A stretch of 64,000 bases of DNA from the NCBI GenBank assembly GCA_031550125.1, contig JAVBOW010000027.1, positions 1 to 64,000 of the forward strand, in the 5' to 3' direction. A model generated the notes under the pieces. That model was not told where the DNA came from. It saw nothing but the letters and a program-made list of their open reading frames with translations, and did no database searches. Both the position numbers and the translations under genes were made by a program. This document shows, piece by piece, positions 25,764 through 34,821 of this stretch (position 1 is its first letter; every line of letters begins with the position of its first letter). This DNA comes from JAVBOW01 sp031550125 (GTDB taxonomy: Bacteria; Bacteroidota; Bacteroidia; Bacteroidales; Rikenellaceae).

Positions 25764-26779
25764 AAACTACGCCTGAAATATCGGTGATACTACCCGTGTA
25801 CAATGCAGCGTCCACCGTAGGGCGGTGCATGGAAAGCATACTGGCCCAGACGTTCCGCAATTTCGAACTGTTGGTGGTGGACGACGGCAGTAACGACGGT
25901 AGCGGGGAGATGTGCGACGGATTCGCCGCGCGGGACAATCGTATAAAGGTTATCCATCAGGCCAATGCAGGGGTTTCCGCCGCGCGTAACCGCGCCTTGG
26001 ACTCGGCCTCGGGAAGGTATATCTGTTTCGTGGACGCCGACGACTGGGCCGAAGAGCGCTATCTCGAAACGTTCTTTGCCCACGGCCACCCTGAAGAGGG
26101 GGGCATGGTGATACAGAACTGCGTGTGCGACTACGTTTCGCACAGCCGTTACAAATTCGATTATCCCGAACGATTTTTCCCCGCGGAGGATTTGCCGCAG
26201 GCCATGCACGACGTTGTGGTGGAATGCATCAACCCATTCGCCAAACTTTACGATGGCGATATCATACGGAGCCGGGGCATAAGGTTCGACGAACGGCTAA
26301 GCAGCGGCGAGGATATGATATTCCTGCTTGAATATTTCCCTTCGGTGCGTTCGTTGCGCTATCTGCCTGCGGCCCACTACCACTATTCGCTGGGTAATCC
26401 GGGGTCGCTATCGCGCAAAATATTTCCGTTCGCGGCCGAGAGCGTATATTTCGACCGTATGTCCGGACTTTACCGCAATCTGCTCTCGTTGGGTTTTTAT
26501 TATAAAGATTACCAGCGCTTTGCGGGCCATGTGATGCACCACCTGTTGAGGTCCATATATCTCGGCGGCCGCCGCAAGCCTTTTTGCGAGAGGTTGAGCA
26601 TATTGAGGCGCTACGGTACCGGCGAGAACATCGAATGCCTGAAAATGAACGATCGCAGTTGCCCAAGGCTCCTTAACACCATATCGGTAAAGCTCTATTC
26701 ATGCAGGCTTTTCGTGCTTTACGACGCATATATGCTTACGATAGTGTCTGTACGCGGCTTAATGCAGAAACCGAGTTGA
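25760..26779 (+). CDS. GT2-family glycosyltransferase, tandem paralogue
   Basis: A 339-residue GT-A glycosyltransferase. Motifs are ISVILPVYNAASTVGRCMES, VVDDGSNDGSGEMCDGF, GVSAARNRALD and VDADDW near residue 93. The C-terminal half parallels the previous gene (GEDMIFLLEYF; RLLNTISVKLYSCRLF), which supports duplication followed by divergence in donor or acceptor. Located between another GT2 and the flippase gene. Confidence 0.88.
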   Translation: MKTTPEISVILPVYNAASTVGRCMESILAQTFRNFELLVVDDGSNDGSGEMCDGFAARDNRIKVIHQANAGVSAARNRALDSASGRYICFVDADDWAEERYLETFFAHGHPEEGGMVIQNCVCDYVSHSRYKFDYPERFFPAEDLPQAMHDVVVECINPFAKLYDGDIIRSRGIRFDERLSSGEDMIFLLEYFPSVRSLRYLPAAHYHYSLGNPGSLSRKIFPFAAESVYFDRMSGLYRNLLSLGFYYKDYQRFAGHVMHHLLRSIYLGGRRKPFCERLSILRRYGTGENIECLKMNDRSCPRLLNTISVKLYSCRLFVLYDAYMLTIVSVRGLMQKPS

Positions 26780-26781
26780 CC

Positions 26782-28158
26782 ATGTCCGTATACAACGCCA
26801 TATTCAAGAACTATGTCGCCAACGGGGTGGGGATGATGATAAATTTCCTCACCCAGATAGCTTTGGTGCCTATGTTCATCGCCTTCTGGGGCGTGTCGCA
26901 ATATGCCGACTGGATCCTGGTCACCTCCTTTACTTCGTTCTTTTCGCTTACCGACATGGGCCTCGGGGCCGTATCCACCAACGAGTTCGTTATGCGTTAC
27001 CACCGCGGCGATTACGGCATGTGTACCAAACTGCAGGTAAATATGTTCGTGTTCATCGCAGTGGTGGGCGTCGCCTCCACCGCCCTTGCCATTGCGGCTT
27101 CGTACCTCTGGGGCTTCAACAATATGCTGGGTATAACCGTCTTTACGCGCAGGGAGACGTCTGTAGCCTTTATATTGCTGCTTGTCAAAGTGTTCATCAA
27201 AATGTACAGCGGCATTTACAATAACGTCTACAACGCAACTTCGCGCGCACACGTGATGGGAATGATAAGCAATGCTGTTATCCTGTTAGAGTTGGCCATT
27301 CTTTTCGTGGGGCTTTGGGCAAAGATAGACGTAGTGCCTCTCACCCTGGCGTATTGCCTGCCCGTTACGATAAGCGGCATCTACAAACATTTCGATTCGC
27401 AGCGCTGGTTTAAGGTCGATTTTTCATTCAAACAATTCGACTGGCCTTTTCTGCGTACCATCATACGTCCCTCGCTCGAGTCTATGGCCATGCCCATGGG
27501 CTACGCCTTGCAGAACCAGGGGATGATATTCGTGGTCAACTCGTTGCTCGGACCCGTGGTGCTGCTCTCGTTCACCACCACCCGCACTGCCGTCAACTTC
27601 CTGCGGTCGGTGACCAACCTGGCCCCGCATGCCGCATGGCCTGAGATATCGGCCGCTTACGGCCGCGGCGATTACTATACGCTCAAGCAGGTCTACCATC
27701 GAGCCATAATCATCACCATGACCTTGGCGTTGGGCGCTTTTGCGTTCCTCGCCATTTTCGGACGCCCTATTTATCTGGCGTGGACGCACCACGAGGTGGT
27801 CTTCGACCCGTTCTTCTTCTACGGCATGCTGCTGCTGCTGCTGATAACATGTTCATGGACGTGCGGTTCGGTAATGCTTTCGGCCACCAACCACTATAAC
27901 CGTTACAGCCTGTTCTTCCTGTTTTCCATAGCCGCCGATGTGGCATTGTCCTATGTGGCGCTGAGTTTATTCCCGCACCTGTACGTCCTGCCGATGGTGC
28001 TTATCCCTGTAGAGTTGCTCCTCTCGTGGGTTATTTTGAGGCGGACGAACAGGCTTTTGCAGGATGATTTCAATAAATTTTCACGCGGACTGGTCAGCGA
28101 GGGACGTTTCCTGTCGGATAAAGCGTGTGAAATTACCGATCTGTTGAAATGGTGGTAA
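26782..28158 (+). CDS. wzx: Wzx-like polysaccharide flippase
   Basis: A 458-residue polytopic membrane protein of the MOP superfamily, expected to flip the undecaprenyl-linked repeat unit to the periplasm. The ATG at 26782, two bases after the previous stop, gives the normal start MSVYNAIFKNYVANGVGMMINF. About twelve hydrophobic segments are spread along the length, including early ones near residues 15-35 and 45-65 and late ones near 350-430. It is the only flippase candidate in either EPS cluster. Confidence 0.9.
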   Translation: MSVYNAIFKNYVANGVGMMINFLTQIALVPMFIAFWGVSQYADWILVTSFTSFFSLTDMGLGAVSTNEFVMRYHRGDYGMCTKLQVNMFVFIAVVGVASTALAIAASYLWGFNNMLGITVFTRRETSVAFILLLVKVFIKMYSGIYNNVYNATSRAHVMGMISNAVILLELAILFVGLWAKIDVVPLTLAYCLPVTISGIYKHFDSQRWFKVDFSFKQFDWPFLRTIIRPSLESMAMPMGYALQNQGMIFVVNSLLGPVVLLSFTTTRTAVNFLRSVTNLAPHAAWPEISAAYGRGDYYTLKQVYHRAIIITMTLALGAFAFLAIFGRPIYLAWTHHEVVFDPFFFYGMLLLLLITCSWTCGSVMLSATNHYNRYSLFFLFSIAADVALSYVALSLFPHLYVLPMVLIPVELLLSWVILRRTNRLLQDDFNKFSRGLVSEGRFLSDKACEITDLLKWW

Positions 28159-29186
28159 CGATAGCAATACCGGTTTACAACGTACGCAAGTACATTGCAA
28201 GGGCGCTCGAATCGGCCTTCGCCCAGACTTTCGTATCCGTGGAATACCTCATTATAGACGACCACGGTACGGATGGAAGCATGGAAGAAGTGCGCCGCAT
28301 GATGGAAACCCATCCCCGCGGCCGCGACATACGGATAATCGATCAGGGAGCCAACCTCCGTACGGGAGCCGCGCGCAACGCCGCCATAGACAACGCCGGC
28401 GGCGAATATCTCTTCTTCATGGATGGCGACGACGAGATCACTCCAAACTGCATAGAGTTGCTGCATGCGGCCATAATCGAATCGGGCGCCGATTTTGCCG
28501 AAGCCTCTTTCGAAAGGGTTGACTCCGAAGGCAGGACGATAAAGCGCAGAATATTTCCGGACGTTACCATAAGCGGAGGCGAACACGCCGTAGCGCGCGC
28601 ATTTTACGGAGGACGGGCGGGATTCGACGCTCCGGTATGGAACAGGCTATATGATCTGGATTTTCTGAAACGCAACAATATACGCTGCATCCCCAACCAT
28701 ATCATCGAGGACGTGTCGTTCACGCACCAACTTGTGCTGTGCGCCTCGTCGTGCCGGCTGTTGTCCGACGTGACCTATATTTACCGCATCGTGGAGGGGT
28801 CGGCCACGCAATACCACCGCAACGGTATTCCGGTGGATATAGCGCGCCAGGTTGTGGAGATATGCGCGTTGAAGATGGAATACATGCAGCGATTCGCCAA
28901 ATGCGATTTCTATCCGCGCCTGCTCGAAACCAATTACCTTTACGCCATGGACCGGGCGCTGGAGATATGGGACAGCCGCCTGATAGCGCGCAGGGAGAAA
29001 CCCGGATATATAAACGCCATATTGGGATTCGGCGCACTGAATGCGGTTGGCAGCAAATTGTCCGGAATACTCGACGCGATAAATTCCATACGAAATATAC
29101 GCATAAGGATGTCGGTTTACAGGCTGTGCATCCACTATCCGCGCCACGCGAGAATATATATACGTAATTTAAAAGCGCAACGATGA
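28149..29186 (+). CDS. GT2-family glycosyltransferase
   Basis: A 345-residue GT-A enzyme whose ATG overlaps the end of the flippase gene by 10 bases. Motifs are VTIAIPVYNVRKYI at the N-terminus, YLIIDDHGTDGS, AARNAAIDNAGG and MDGDDE near residue 96. The rest resembles the usual C-terminal extension of capsule GT2s (DFLKRNNIRCIPNHIIEDVSF, near residue 178-190). Sugar specificity unknown. Confidence 0.87.
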   Translation: MVVTIAIPVYNVRKYIARALESAFAQTFVSVEYLIIDDHGTDGSMEEVRRMMETHPRGRDIRIIDQGANLRTGAARNAAIDNAGGEYLFFMDGDDEITPNCIELLHAAIIESGADFAEASFERVDSEGRTIKRRIFPDVTISGGEHAVARAFYGGRAGFDAPVWNRLYDLDFLKRNNIRCIPNHIIEDVSFTHQLVLCASSCRLLSDVTYIYRIVEGSATQYHRNGIPVDIARQVVEICALKMEYMQRFAKCDFYPRLLETNYLYAMDRALEIWDSRLIARREKPGYINAILGFGALNAVGSKLSGILDAINSIRNIRIRMSVYRLCIHYPRHARIYIRNLKAQR

Positions 29187-30319
29187 AAATAGCCATTGCC
29201 ACAATAGGTCGTTTCCATTTGCTCGATCTGGCCAGAGAACTCTCCTCGCACGGCCATGAAGTGTATTTCTATTCGCTTATACCCGTCCGCCGCTGCGAAG
29301 AGTTCGGGCTTAACCGGAGCTGCGTCACGGCCACCTTCCACCTTAGCGGCGTGATAGAGTATTTCTGCCGCAAAGTGCGCCTTCCTTCCAAATTGCTCTA
29401 TTACATCCGCAACTTCAACAACTATATCCTTATGGACTACGGCGTTAAGCACAGGCTTAAGCCCTGCGACGTGTTCATAGGACTTTCCGGAGTGTTTATG
29501 GCCTCTTCCGCCGCCGCCCGCGAGCGTTACGGGGCAACCGTGATAATAGAGCGCGGCAGCAAACACATCCTCGAGCAGGTAGCTATCCTGCAGAGCGTGG
29601 GCCATAAGGCCAATCCTTTCGATTTGGTCTCCCGCCGCGAACAGGAACACTATCGTCAGGCCGACTATATATCCGTAGCCTCGGAGCATGTCGTGGAAAG
29701 CTTCATCAAATATGGCTTCCTCCGTGAAAAGTTGTTCGTAAATCCTTATGGCACGTCCCTGTCCAATTTCCACCCGACCCTGAAACCGGGCAAAGAGTCT
29801 TACGACGTGATAATGGTCGGAGGATGGAGCTACCGCAAAGGTTGCGATATCCTGGTTGAGGCGTGCCGTCAATTAGGCGTCAGGCTGTTGCATGTGGGCG
29901 GCGTTATCGATTTCCCGTTCCCGCACGATCCCCTTTTCACCCATCACGCCCCCGTCCACGAGCCGAGGCTCATAGAGTTCTACTCGCAGGCCAAGGTCTT
30001 CGTGCTACCCTCGCGCGAAGAGGGCCTGGCCCTGGTGCAGGCCCAGGCGCTTGCGTGCGGTTTGCCCATAGTATGTTCGCGCGATACCGGCGGGCGCGAC
30101 CTGCGAAAATTCATCGACGACAGCAAGTGGATAGTGGAGATGCCTGAAACTACTGCAGAAAGCCTTGCCGATTGCATAAAACAGGCTATGGAACTTTATG
30201 AAGGGCAACCTCAGGGAGAGCGCAGTTATGCGGGTACGGCCATACGGCAGCTCTCGTGGAGGGCCTATGGCGAGCGGTATAACGCCTTTCTCGTGTCGTT
30301 GAAAGGCGGCCGGAATTGA
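29183..30319 (+). CDS. GT4-family glycosyltransferase
   Basis: A 378-residue GT-B glycosyltransferase coupled to the preceding gene by a 4-base overlap. The N-terminal domain starts MKIAIATIGRFHLLDLAREL; the donor domain has VGGWSYRKGCDIL near residue 213, and a donor motif REEGLALVQAQALACGLPIV near 278. The second acidic residue of EX7E is replaced by Gln or Ala in this alignment. It resembles glycosyltransferases of lipid-linked EPS assembly. Sugar unknown. Confidence 0.86.
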   Translation: MKIAIATIGRFHLLDLARELSSHGHEVYFYSLIPVRRCEEFGLNRSCVTATFHLSGVIEYFCRKVRLPSKLLYYIRNFNNYILMDYGVKHRLKPCDVFIGLSGVFMASSAAARERYGATVIIERGSKHILEQVAILQSVGHKANPFDLVSRREQEHYRQADYISVASEHVVESFIKYGFLREKLFVNPYGTSLSNFHPTLKPGKESYDVIMVGGWSYRKGCDILVEACRQLGVRLLHVGGVIDFPFPHDPLFTHHAPVHEPRLIEFYSQAKVFVLPSREEGLALVQAQALACGLPIVCSRDTGGRDLRKFIDDSKWIVEMPETTAESLADCIKQAMELYEGQPQGERSYAGTAIRQLSWRAYGERYNAFLVSLKGGRN

Positions 30320-30362
30320 TGGGCATTATTTGAAACGTATTTTTCTAAAATAACAGGTCCCG

Positions 30363-31721
30363 ATGAGCTTATTGACCATTCTTTCGGCAATAGCGCTGTT
30401 CCCTGCAGCGATAGTGGCGTATAAGGTGGTAACCCACAGGCATCTTACGTTGTTCGATGTGCTTGCGGGGGCCTATTCGGTAAACCTGAGCCTTTTCCCG
30501 TTGCTGGCGTCGCAGGAGACGCTCGACTATCTGAACATCGACCCTCAGAGCGATACGGTCATCAAACTGTACGCCGTCTATTTTTCGTTCCTCGCCGTGA
30601 TATACGCCGCTGGCTATGCCATAAACAGGCTGTGGCCGGGTTCGATCATATGCTTTACCCGTTACATAGAGAACCTTCCCGCCCGCAAACCCATAGGTTG
30701 GGCCGAGCTTGCCGCGGTGGCGGGCATTCTGGCAATATGCTGGGCCGTCATGCTGCCCAGGGCGCACGTGCTGGTGGGCGCCACCGAGGTAAGCGAGGAT
30801 TACGGCTCCTTTTCGTTCTATGTAACGGCCGTTAAAATGTTCAACCTTACGAGTTGTTACCTGTTCATATCCGCCGGATTGGCGCAGGACGCGCGTTCCA
30901 GAAAATATTTCATGATCCTGGCCCTGGCGTTTGTAGCGTCGGCGTTTATGATCGGCGAGGGACGGCGTTATTTCGTGGGAATGGCGCTTATGTTCGGTTG
31001 CGCCTACTATGCGCGCAACCGTTTCGCGCGTATAAGATGGGGCCGGGTGTCGGCCTATGGCGTGGCGGTGTTGGGATTGCTTTATGGCGCAGTGCTGTTC
31101 TTCAACGTCATGCGCTACACCAAAGACCAAAAGGAATTTGCCGATGAAGGCACTCTGAAACGCCTCGTCTCTATAACAGAGGAGGCCACGCATAACTACA
31201 GCTCCTTCGCGGATATGGCCGCCGAGGCCAACAAAACGCGCAGTCTGGGGCTGTTCGATATATTGTACTATTATCTCGACACCTACCATCAGCCATATGG
31301 GGGGCGCATGTTTGCCGAGGCGTTCTCTTTCTCCGTACCTCGTGTCATTTATCCGCAGAAGAGCTACGTCGGGTCGCAGGGCCTTATTGAGATGGAAACG
31401 GGGCTTTTTTCAGACGTCGCCGATTCGAGCCTGTTGTGGGGCATAGGCGATTGGGGGGGGCTGGGCGGCGTTATGGCTGCTATTTTCCATATAGCGCTGT
31501 TCATCTATCTTGCAGGCCTCATGGCCTTTGCACGCAGGTGGGGCAAGGTGTCGCTGTGGATTGTGGCGCTGTGCGCGAGCGTCGCTTTTATCGCCGCCTT
31601 CCAAACCGAAGGCACGATAGAAAGCGATATGGCCAACGCCATACAATTCACCGCGTTTTTCCTGGCGGGACTTGCCGTATCTCAGATATACTACAGCACA
31701 CTGGCCCGTTACCGGGTATAA
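30363..31721 (+). CDS. wzy: Wzy-like repeat-unit polymerase
   Basis: A 452-residue membrane protein with about ten predicted hydrophobic segments and a long central periplasmic region (residues ~255-355), typical of O-antigen/oligosaccharide repeat-unit polymerases. Sequence conservation in this family is low, so the call relies on topology, length and position beside flippase and glycosyltransferase genes. It is the only polymerase candidate in either cluster. A 43-base gap separates it from the upstream gene. Confidence 0.82.
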   Translation: MSLLTILSAIALFPAAIVAYKVVTHRHLTLFDVLAGAYSVNLSLFPLLASQETLDYLNIDPQSDTVIKLYAVYFSFLAVIYAAGYAINRLWPGSIICFTRYIENLPARKPIGWAELAAVAGILAICWAVMLPRAHVLVGATEVSEDYGSFSFYVTAVKMFNLTSCYLFISAGLAQDARSRKYFMILALAFVASAFMIGEGRRYFVGMALMFGCAYYARNRFARIRWGRVSAYGVAVLGLLYGAVLFFNVMRYTKDQKEFADEGTLKRLVSITEEATHNYSSFADMAAEANKTRSLGLFDILYYYLDTYHQPYGGRMFAEAFSFSVPRVIYPQKSYVGSQGLIEMETGLFSDVADSSLLWGIGDWGGLGGVMAAIFHIALFIYLAGLMAFARRWGKVSLWIVALCASVAFIAAFQTEGTIESDMANAIQFTAFFLAGLAVSQIYYSTLARYRV

Positions 31722-31736
31722 TTCAAAGGACTTTAT

Positions 31737-32801
31737 ATGTCAAAACAACCAAACGAATGCTCGGTTCTTTCCGTCGGAGGTTTCTCCGGTCAGGGCGAAA
31801 GCAACACATGCCTGCACCGCACATGGGCGCTGGAAGAGTTGTGCGGAAACCTCGACCGTATAGATACATCCTCCGGGCCGGTGGACTTTTGCTATAAGGC
31901 GGCCAACCGTCTGTTCAACTACGGCCTGCCTGCGCCGCTGCCCGACAGGGCCGGGGCCAACAAAAAGATAATGAAGGCCGTGGAGGCCAAACATTACGAT
32001 ATAGTGTGGATAGACAAGGGAATAACCGTAAAACCGGCTACCCTGGCCCATATAAAAAAGGTATCGCCGCAGACGGTTATCGTAAGTTACTCGCCCGACA
32101 ATATGGCCATGCGCCACAACCAGAGCCGGAATTATCTGAAATGTCTTCCGCTGTACGATTACGTATTCACCAATAAGTCATATATACTCAAACAGATGGA
32201 GGCGCTGGGAGCCGGACGCGTATATTTCTTCAACAACGGCTATGAATCGCGTTTCCACCATCCGCGCGAACTATCGGCGGAGGATTGCCGCAGGCTGGGC
32301 GGCGAAGTGGGCTTCGTAGGCGTTTGGGAGAAGGAGCGCTGTGATAGCATCCTATACCTGGCCGACCACGGAATAAAAGTAAGGGTATTCGGCACGGGAG
32401 CGTGGCGCAACTACAAGGACTACAGTCGCAACCTGCGTATAGAAGACAAGACGCTGCAATCCGACGACTATTGCAAGTCGCTGGCTGCGTTCAAAATATC
32501 GCTCTGCTTCCTGAGGAAAATGAACGACGACAGGCAGACGACCCGTACGATGGAGATCCCCGCCTGCGGCGGGTTCATGTTGGCCGAGCGCACCGACGAA
32601 CATCTGGCGCTGTTCGAGGAAGGCATACAAGCGGCATTCTTCTCCTCGGACGAGGAGTTGCTGGAAAAATGCCGCTATTACCTGGCCCACGACGACGAGC
32701 GCAGGCAAATTGCCGCCGAAGGCCACCGGAGATGCGTGGAATCGGATTATTCCAACAAGGGCCTGGTGAAAGCCATACTCGAAAAAATAGAACTCCCGTA
32801 A
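31737..32801 (+). CDS. CgeB-like GT-B glycosyltransferase
   Basis: A 354-residue protein resembling CgeB/DUF3880-type glycosyltransferases. Recognisable points are VLSVGGFSGQGES at the start, the region around VSYSPDNMAMRHN (near residue 122), FNNGYESRFHHP, VGFVGVWEKER (near 184) and the donor-domain motif TRTMEIPACGGFMLAERT with an acidic EEGIQAAFF downstream. It acts in the cytoplasm on the lipid-linked intermediate. Its TAA stop overlaps the ATG of the next gene by one base (TAATG). Confidence 0.82.
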   Translation: MSKQPNECSVLSVGGFSGQGESNTCLHRTWALEELCGNLDRIDTSSGPVDFCYKAANRLFNYGLPAPLPDRAGANKKIMKAVEAKHYDIVWIDKGITVKPATLAHIKKVSPQTVIVSYSPDNMAMRHNQSRNYLKCLPLYDYVFTNKSYILKQMEALGAGRVYFFNNGYESRFHHPRELSAEDCRRLGGEVGFVGVWEKERCDSILYLADHGIKVRVFGTGAWRNYKDYSRNLRIEDKTLQSDDYCKSLAAFKISLCFLRKMNDDRQTTRTMEIPACGGFMLAERTDEHLALFEEGIQAAFFSSDEELLEKCRYYLAHDDERRQIAAEGHRRCVESDYSNKGLVKAILEKIELP

Positions 32802-33796
32802 TGGACATTACGTTTTTCCACTGGAACGAAAAGATGGGACCGAGTATCGTGAAAAGCTTCAGGCCCATGATAGACCATCTTAAACTGTCGCACGACGTCC
32901 GCGAACTGAGGGTGCCTTACGAGGGGTCTAACCCGGTCAAAATGTTCAAGAACATAATGTTCGTGCGGCGCAACCGCAGCCGCCGCGGCATCAACCACGT
33001 CACCGGCGACATACACTATTGTATCCTCGGGCTTATAGGCTCCCATTCCGTACTTACCATCCATGACGATTACGCCGTGTCGCACGCCCGCCGCGGCCCG
33101 TTGGACGTGGCTTTCAAGTGGATATTCTGGCTGTGGCTGCCCATAAAGGCAGCAGACAGGGTGGTATGCATCTCAGAGGCCACCAAAGAGAAGATAGACG
33201 GCCTGGTGCGTAATAAAAAGACCGTGGTGATAGCCAACCATGCCCTCGACGGCAGTTTCAGGTTTGTCCGGCGCGAATTCGACGCCGTCGATCCGACTGT
33301 GCTGCAGGTGGGTACATTCAAAAATAAGAATCTGGAAACCACCATTCGCGCCCTCGCCGGGTTGAAATGCAGGCTTAGGGTGATAAAGAAGATGACTGAA
33401 AGCCAGCGCGACTTAGCCCGGGCCGAAGGAGTGAACTACACGAATATTTACGACCTTACGAACGAGCAGGTGGCCCTGGAATACGCCGGGGCGGACATAA
33501 TAGCCTTTCCTTCCACTTACGAGGGTTTCGGGTTGCCGATAATAGAAGGCCAGGCCACCGGGCGCGTGGTGATAACCACCGACCGCGCCCCCATGAACGA
33601 CGTTTCCGGCGGGGCGGCGGTCCTGCTGGCCGATCCGCTGGATGCGGCGGAAATGAGAAGGGCCATAGACGCGGTGATATCAGACAAAGCGCTTCGCGAC
33701 GGTTTGGTGGCACAAGGCCTGCAAAACGTCAAACGGTTTACGGCCGAGGCGGCGGCGCAGAAATACCTGTCGCTTTATGAAGATCTGATAGGGTAG
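32801..33796 (+). CDS. GT4-family glycosyltransferase
   Basis: A 331-residue GT-B glycosyltransferase, last gene of EPS cluster 2. The start at 32801 overlaps the preceding stop by one base; the longer frame upstream is antisense-like readthrough of the previous gene in another frame. The acceptor side has HDDYAVSHARRG and VVCISEATKEKI, and the donor site has YEGFGLPIIEGQATG (near residue 233), a canonical EX7E motif. No terminator is obvious immediately downstream. Confidence 0.88.
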   Translation: MDITFFHWNEKMGPSIVKSFRPMIDHLKLSHDVRELRVPYEGSNPVKMFKNIMFVRRNRSRRGINHVTGDIHYCILGLIGSHSVLTIHDDYAVSHARRGPLDVAFKWIFWLWLPIKAADRVVCISEATKEKIDGLVRNKKTVVIANHALDGSFRFVRREFDAVDPTVLQVGTFKNKNLETTIRALAGLKCRLRVIKKMTESQRDLARAEGVNYTNIYDLTNEQVALEYAGADIIAFPSTYEGFGLPIIEGQATGRVVITTDRAPMNDVSGGAAVLLADPLDAAEMRRAIDAVISDKALRDGLVAQGLQNVKRFTAEAAAQKYLSLYEDLIG

Positions 33797-33860
33797 GCCG
33801 CCTCTCCCTTTTTTATGACGGCGAGCGCCATTTGGCACGTTGTGTGTTAGAATTGGTTTA

Positions 33861-33944
33861 GAAACCGTTTAAATTTTCTTATCGAAGTTACTTGGGAGTC
33901 CAAAGAGCTTCAAAGAACGATGACGAGAATTTTTAAACGGATTC
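33861..33944 (+). ncRNA. Candidate structured RNA in the leader of the DUF6515 gene
   Basis: An 84-base stretch with nested pairing. The outer stem joins GAAACCGTTTAAA (33861) to TTTAAACGGATTC (ends 33944) with one mismatch. Next comes TTCTT with GAGAA after a 2x2 internal loop, then ATCG with CGAT. Inside are GAAG with CTTC, and CTTGG with CCAAAG around a GAGT loop. It ends 34 bases before the ATG at 33979. Whether it is an RNA regulator or a DNA-level palindrome cannot be told from one copy. Confidence 0.4.
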
Positions 33945-33978
33945 AAAGTTCATCCAACTTCTAAACACGATTGCCGTT

Positions 33979-34737
33979 ATGCTTCTGAAATTAAAGACTG
34001 CAGGCACATTGCTTACCGCCATTGCGGTTGTTGCCGTAATAGCGTCGGTCCCTGTCGGCGAAATATCGGCGCAACGCAGAGTCCATTATGTCCCTTCTCG
34101 TCCGGTTCGCCCCGTTCCTGCTCCACGACCAGTGCCGCGTCCGGTGCCTCCGCCCGCGCCGCGCCCCGTTCCTTACCCCTATCCCGTTCCTCGTCCGGTT
34201 CCCTATCCTGTGCCGCGCCCTGTGCCGGTGATCGTACCCGTGCCTGTGCATCCCTACTATTGGCATCCTTTCGTGCCGTATTCCTGGGGGCCTTACTGGC
34301 ATCCGGTCGGCTTCGTCGTGGCCACGCTTACGACGGCGGCCATAATCATAACCATTGCCGACGCGACATACCATTACGACAACGGCGAATTCTATTCGCA
34401 GAACAACACCGGCGACTATGTAGTGGTACCCGCCCCTGCAGGCGCAGTGGTGCCGTCGATACCCAAAGACGCGGTAAAGGTGGAGGTTAACGGCGAGAAG
34501 TACTGGTACTACGGCGGCGTGTTCTACGCCAAACACCCATCGTCGAGCTATGTGGTGGTAACTCCGCCAGCAGGTGCCACGGTGGACAAATTGCCCGACG
34601 GAGCCGTTGAAAAGACGGTGAACGGACAGAAATACATGTATTACGACGGAACGTACTACCAGCCAGTGTCGGAAAAAGGCAAAGACGCCTACGAAGTGGC
34701 TTCGCAACCTTCTCCCGCGACGCCGGAGAAGAAATGA
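33979..34737 (+). CDS. DUF6515-family secreted protein with Pro-rich segment
   Basis: A 252-residue exported protein of unknown function. A signal peptide ends near ISA-QR (residues 30-33). Residues ~38-92 are a proline-rich stretch built from PVPRPVP-like units. A hydrophobic segment (residues ~114-133, VVATLTTAAIIITIAD) follows, then two similar ~50-residue repeats, each with a KVEVNGEKYWYY or KTVNGQKYMYY core and a YY-rich end (GVFYAKH, GTYYQPV). The Pro-rich part may span the cell envelope; this is inference. It is preceded by a possible structured leader and followed by a strong terminator. Confidence 0.8.
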   Translation: MLLKLKTAGTLLTAIAVVAVIASVPVGEISAQRRVHYVPSRPVRPVPAPRPVPRPVPPPAPRPVPYPYPVPRPVPYPVPRPVPVIVPVPVHPYYWHPFVPYSWGPYWHPVGFVVATLTTAAIIITIADATYHYDNGEFYSQNNTGDYVVVPAPAGAVVPSIPKDAVKVEVNGEKYWYYGGVFYAKHPSSSYVVVTPPAGATVDKLPDGAVEKTVNGQKYMYYDGTYYQPVSEKGKDAYEVASQPSPATPEKK

Positions 34738-34752
34738 CGGACGATGTATGAC

Positions 34753-34791
34753 AGAAAGCCCGGCGGGAAAATATTTCCCGCCGGGCTTTCT
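34753..34791. terminator. Bidirectional terminator
   Basis: A near-perfect 19-bp palindrome, AGAAAGCCCGGCGGGAAA paired with TTTCCCGCCGGGCTTTCT, lies between the convergent DUF6515 and lpdA genes, with short A and T tracts on both sides. Confidence 0.85.
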
Positions 34792-34821
34792 TTAGCGGCG
34801 TTTAGGCGTTGTCTCGGCCTG

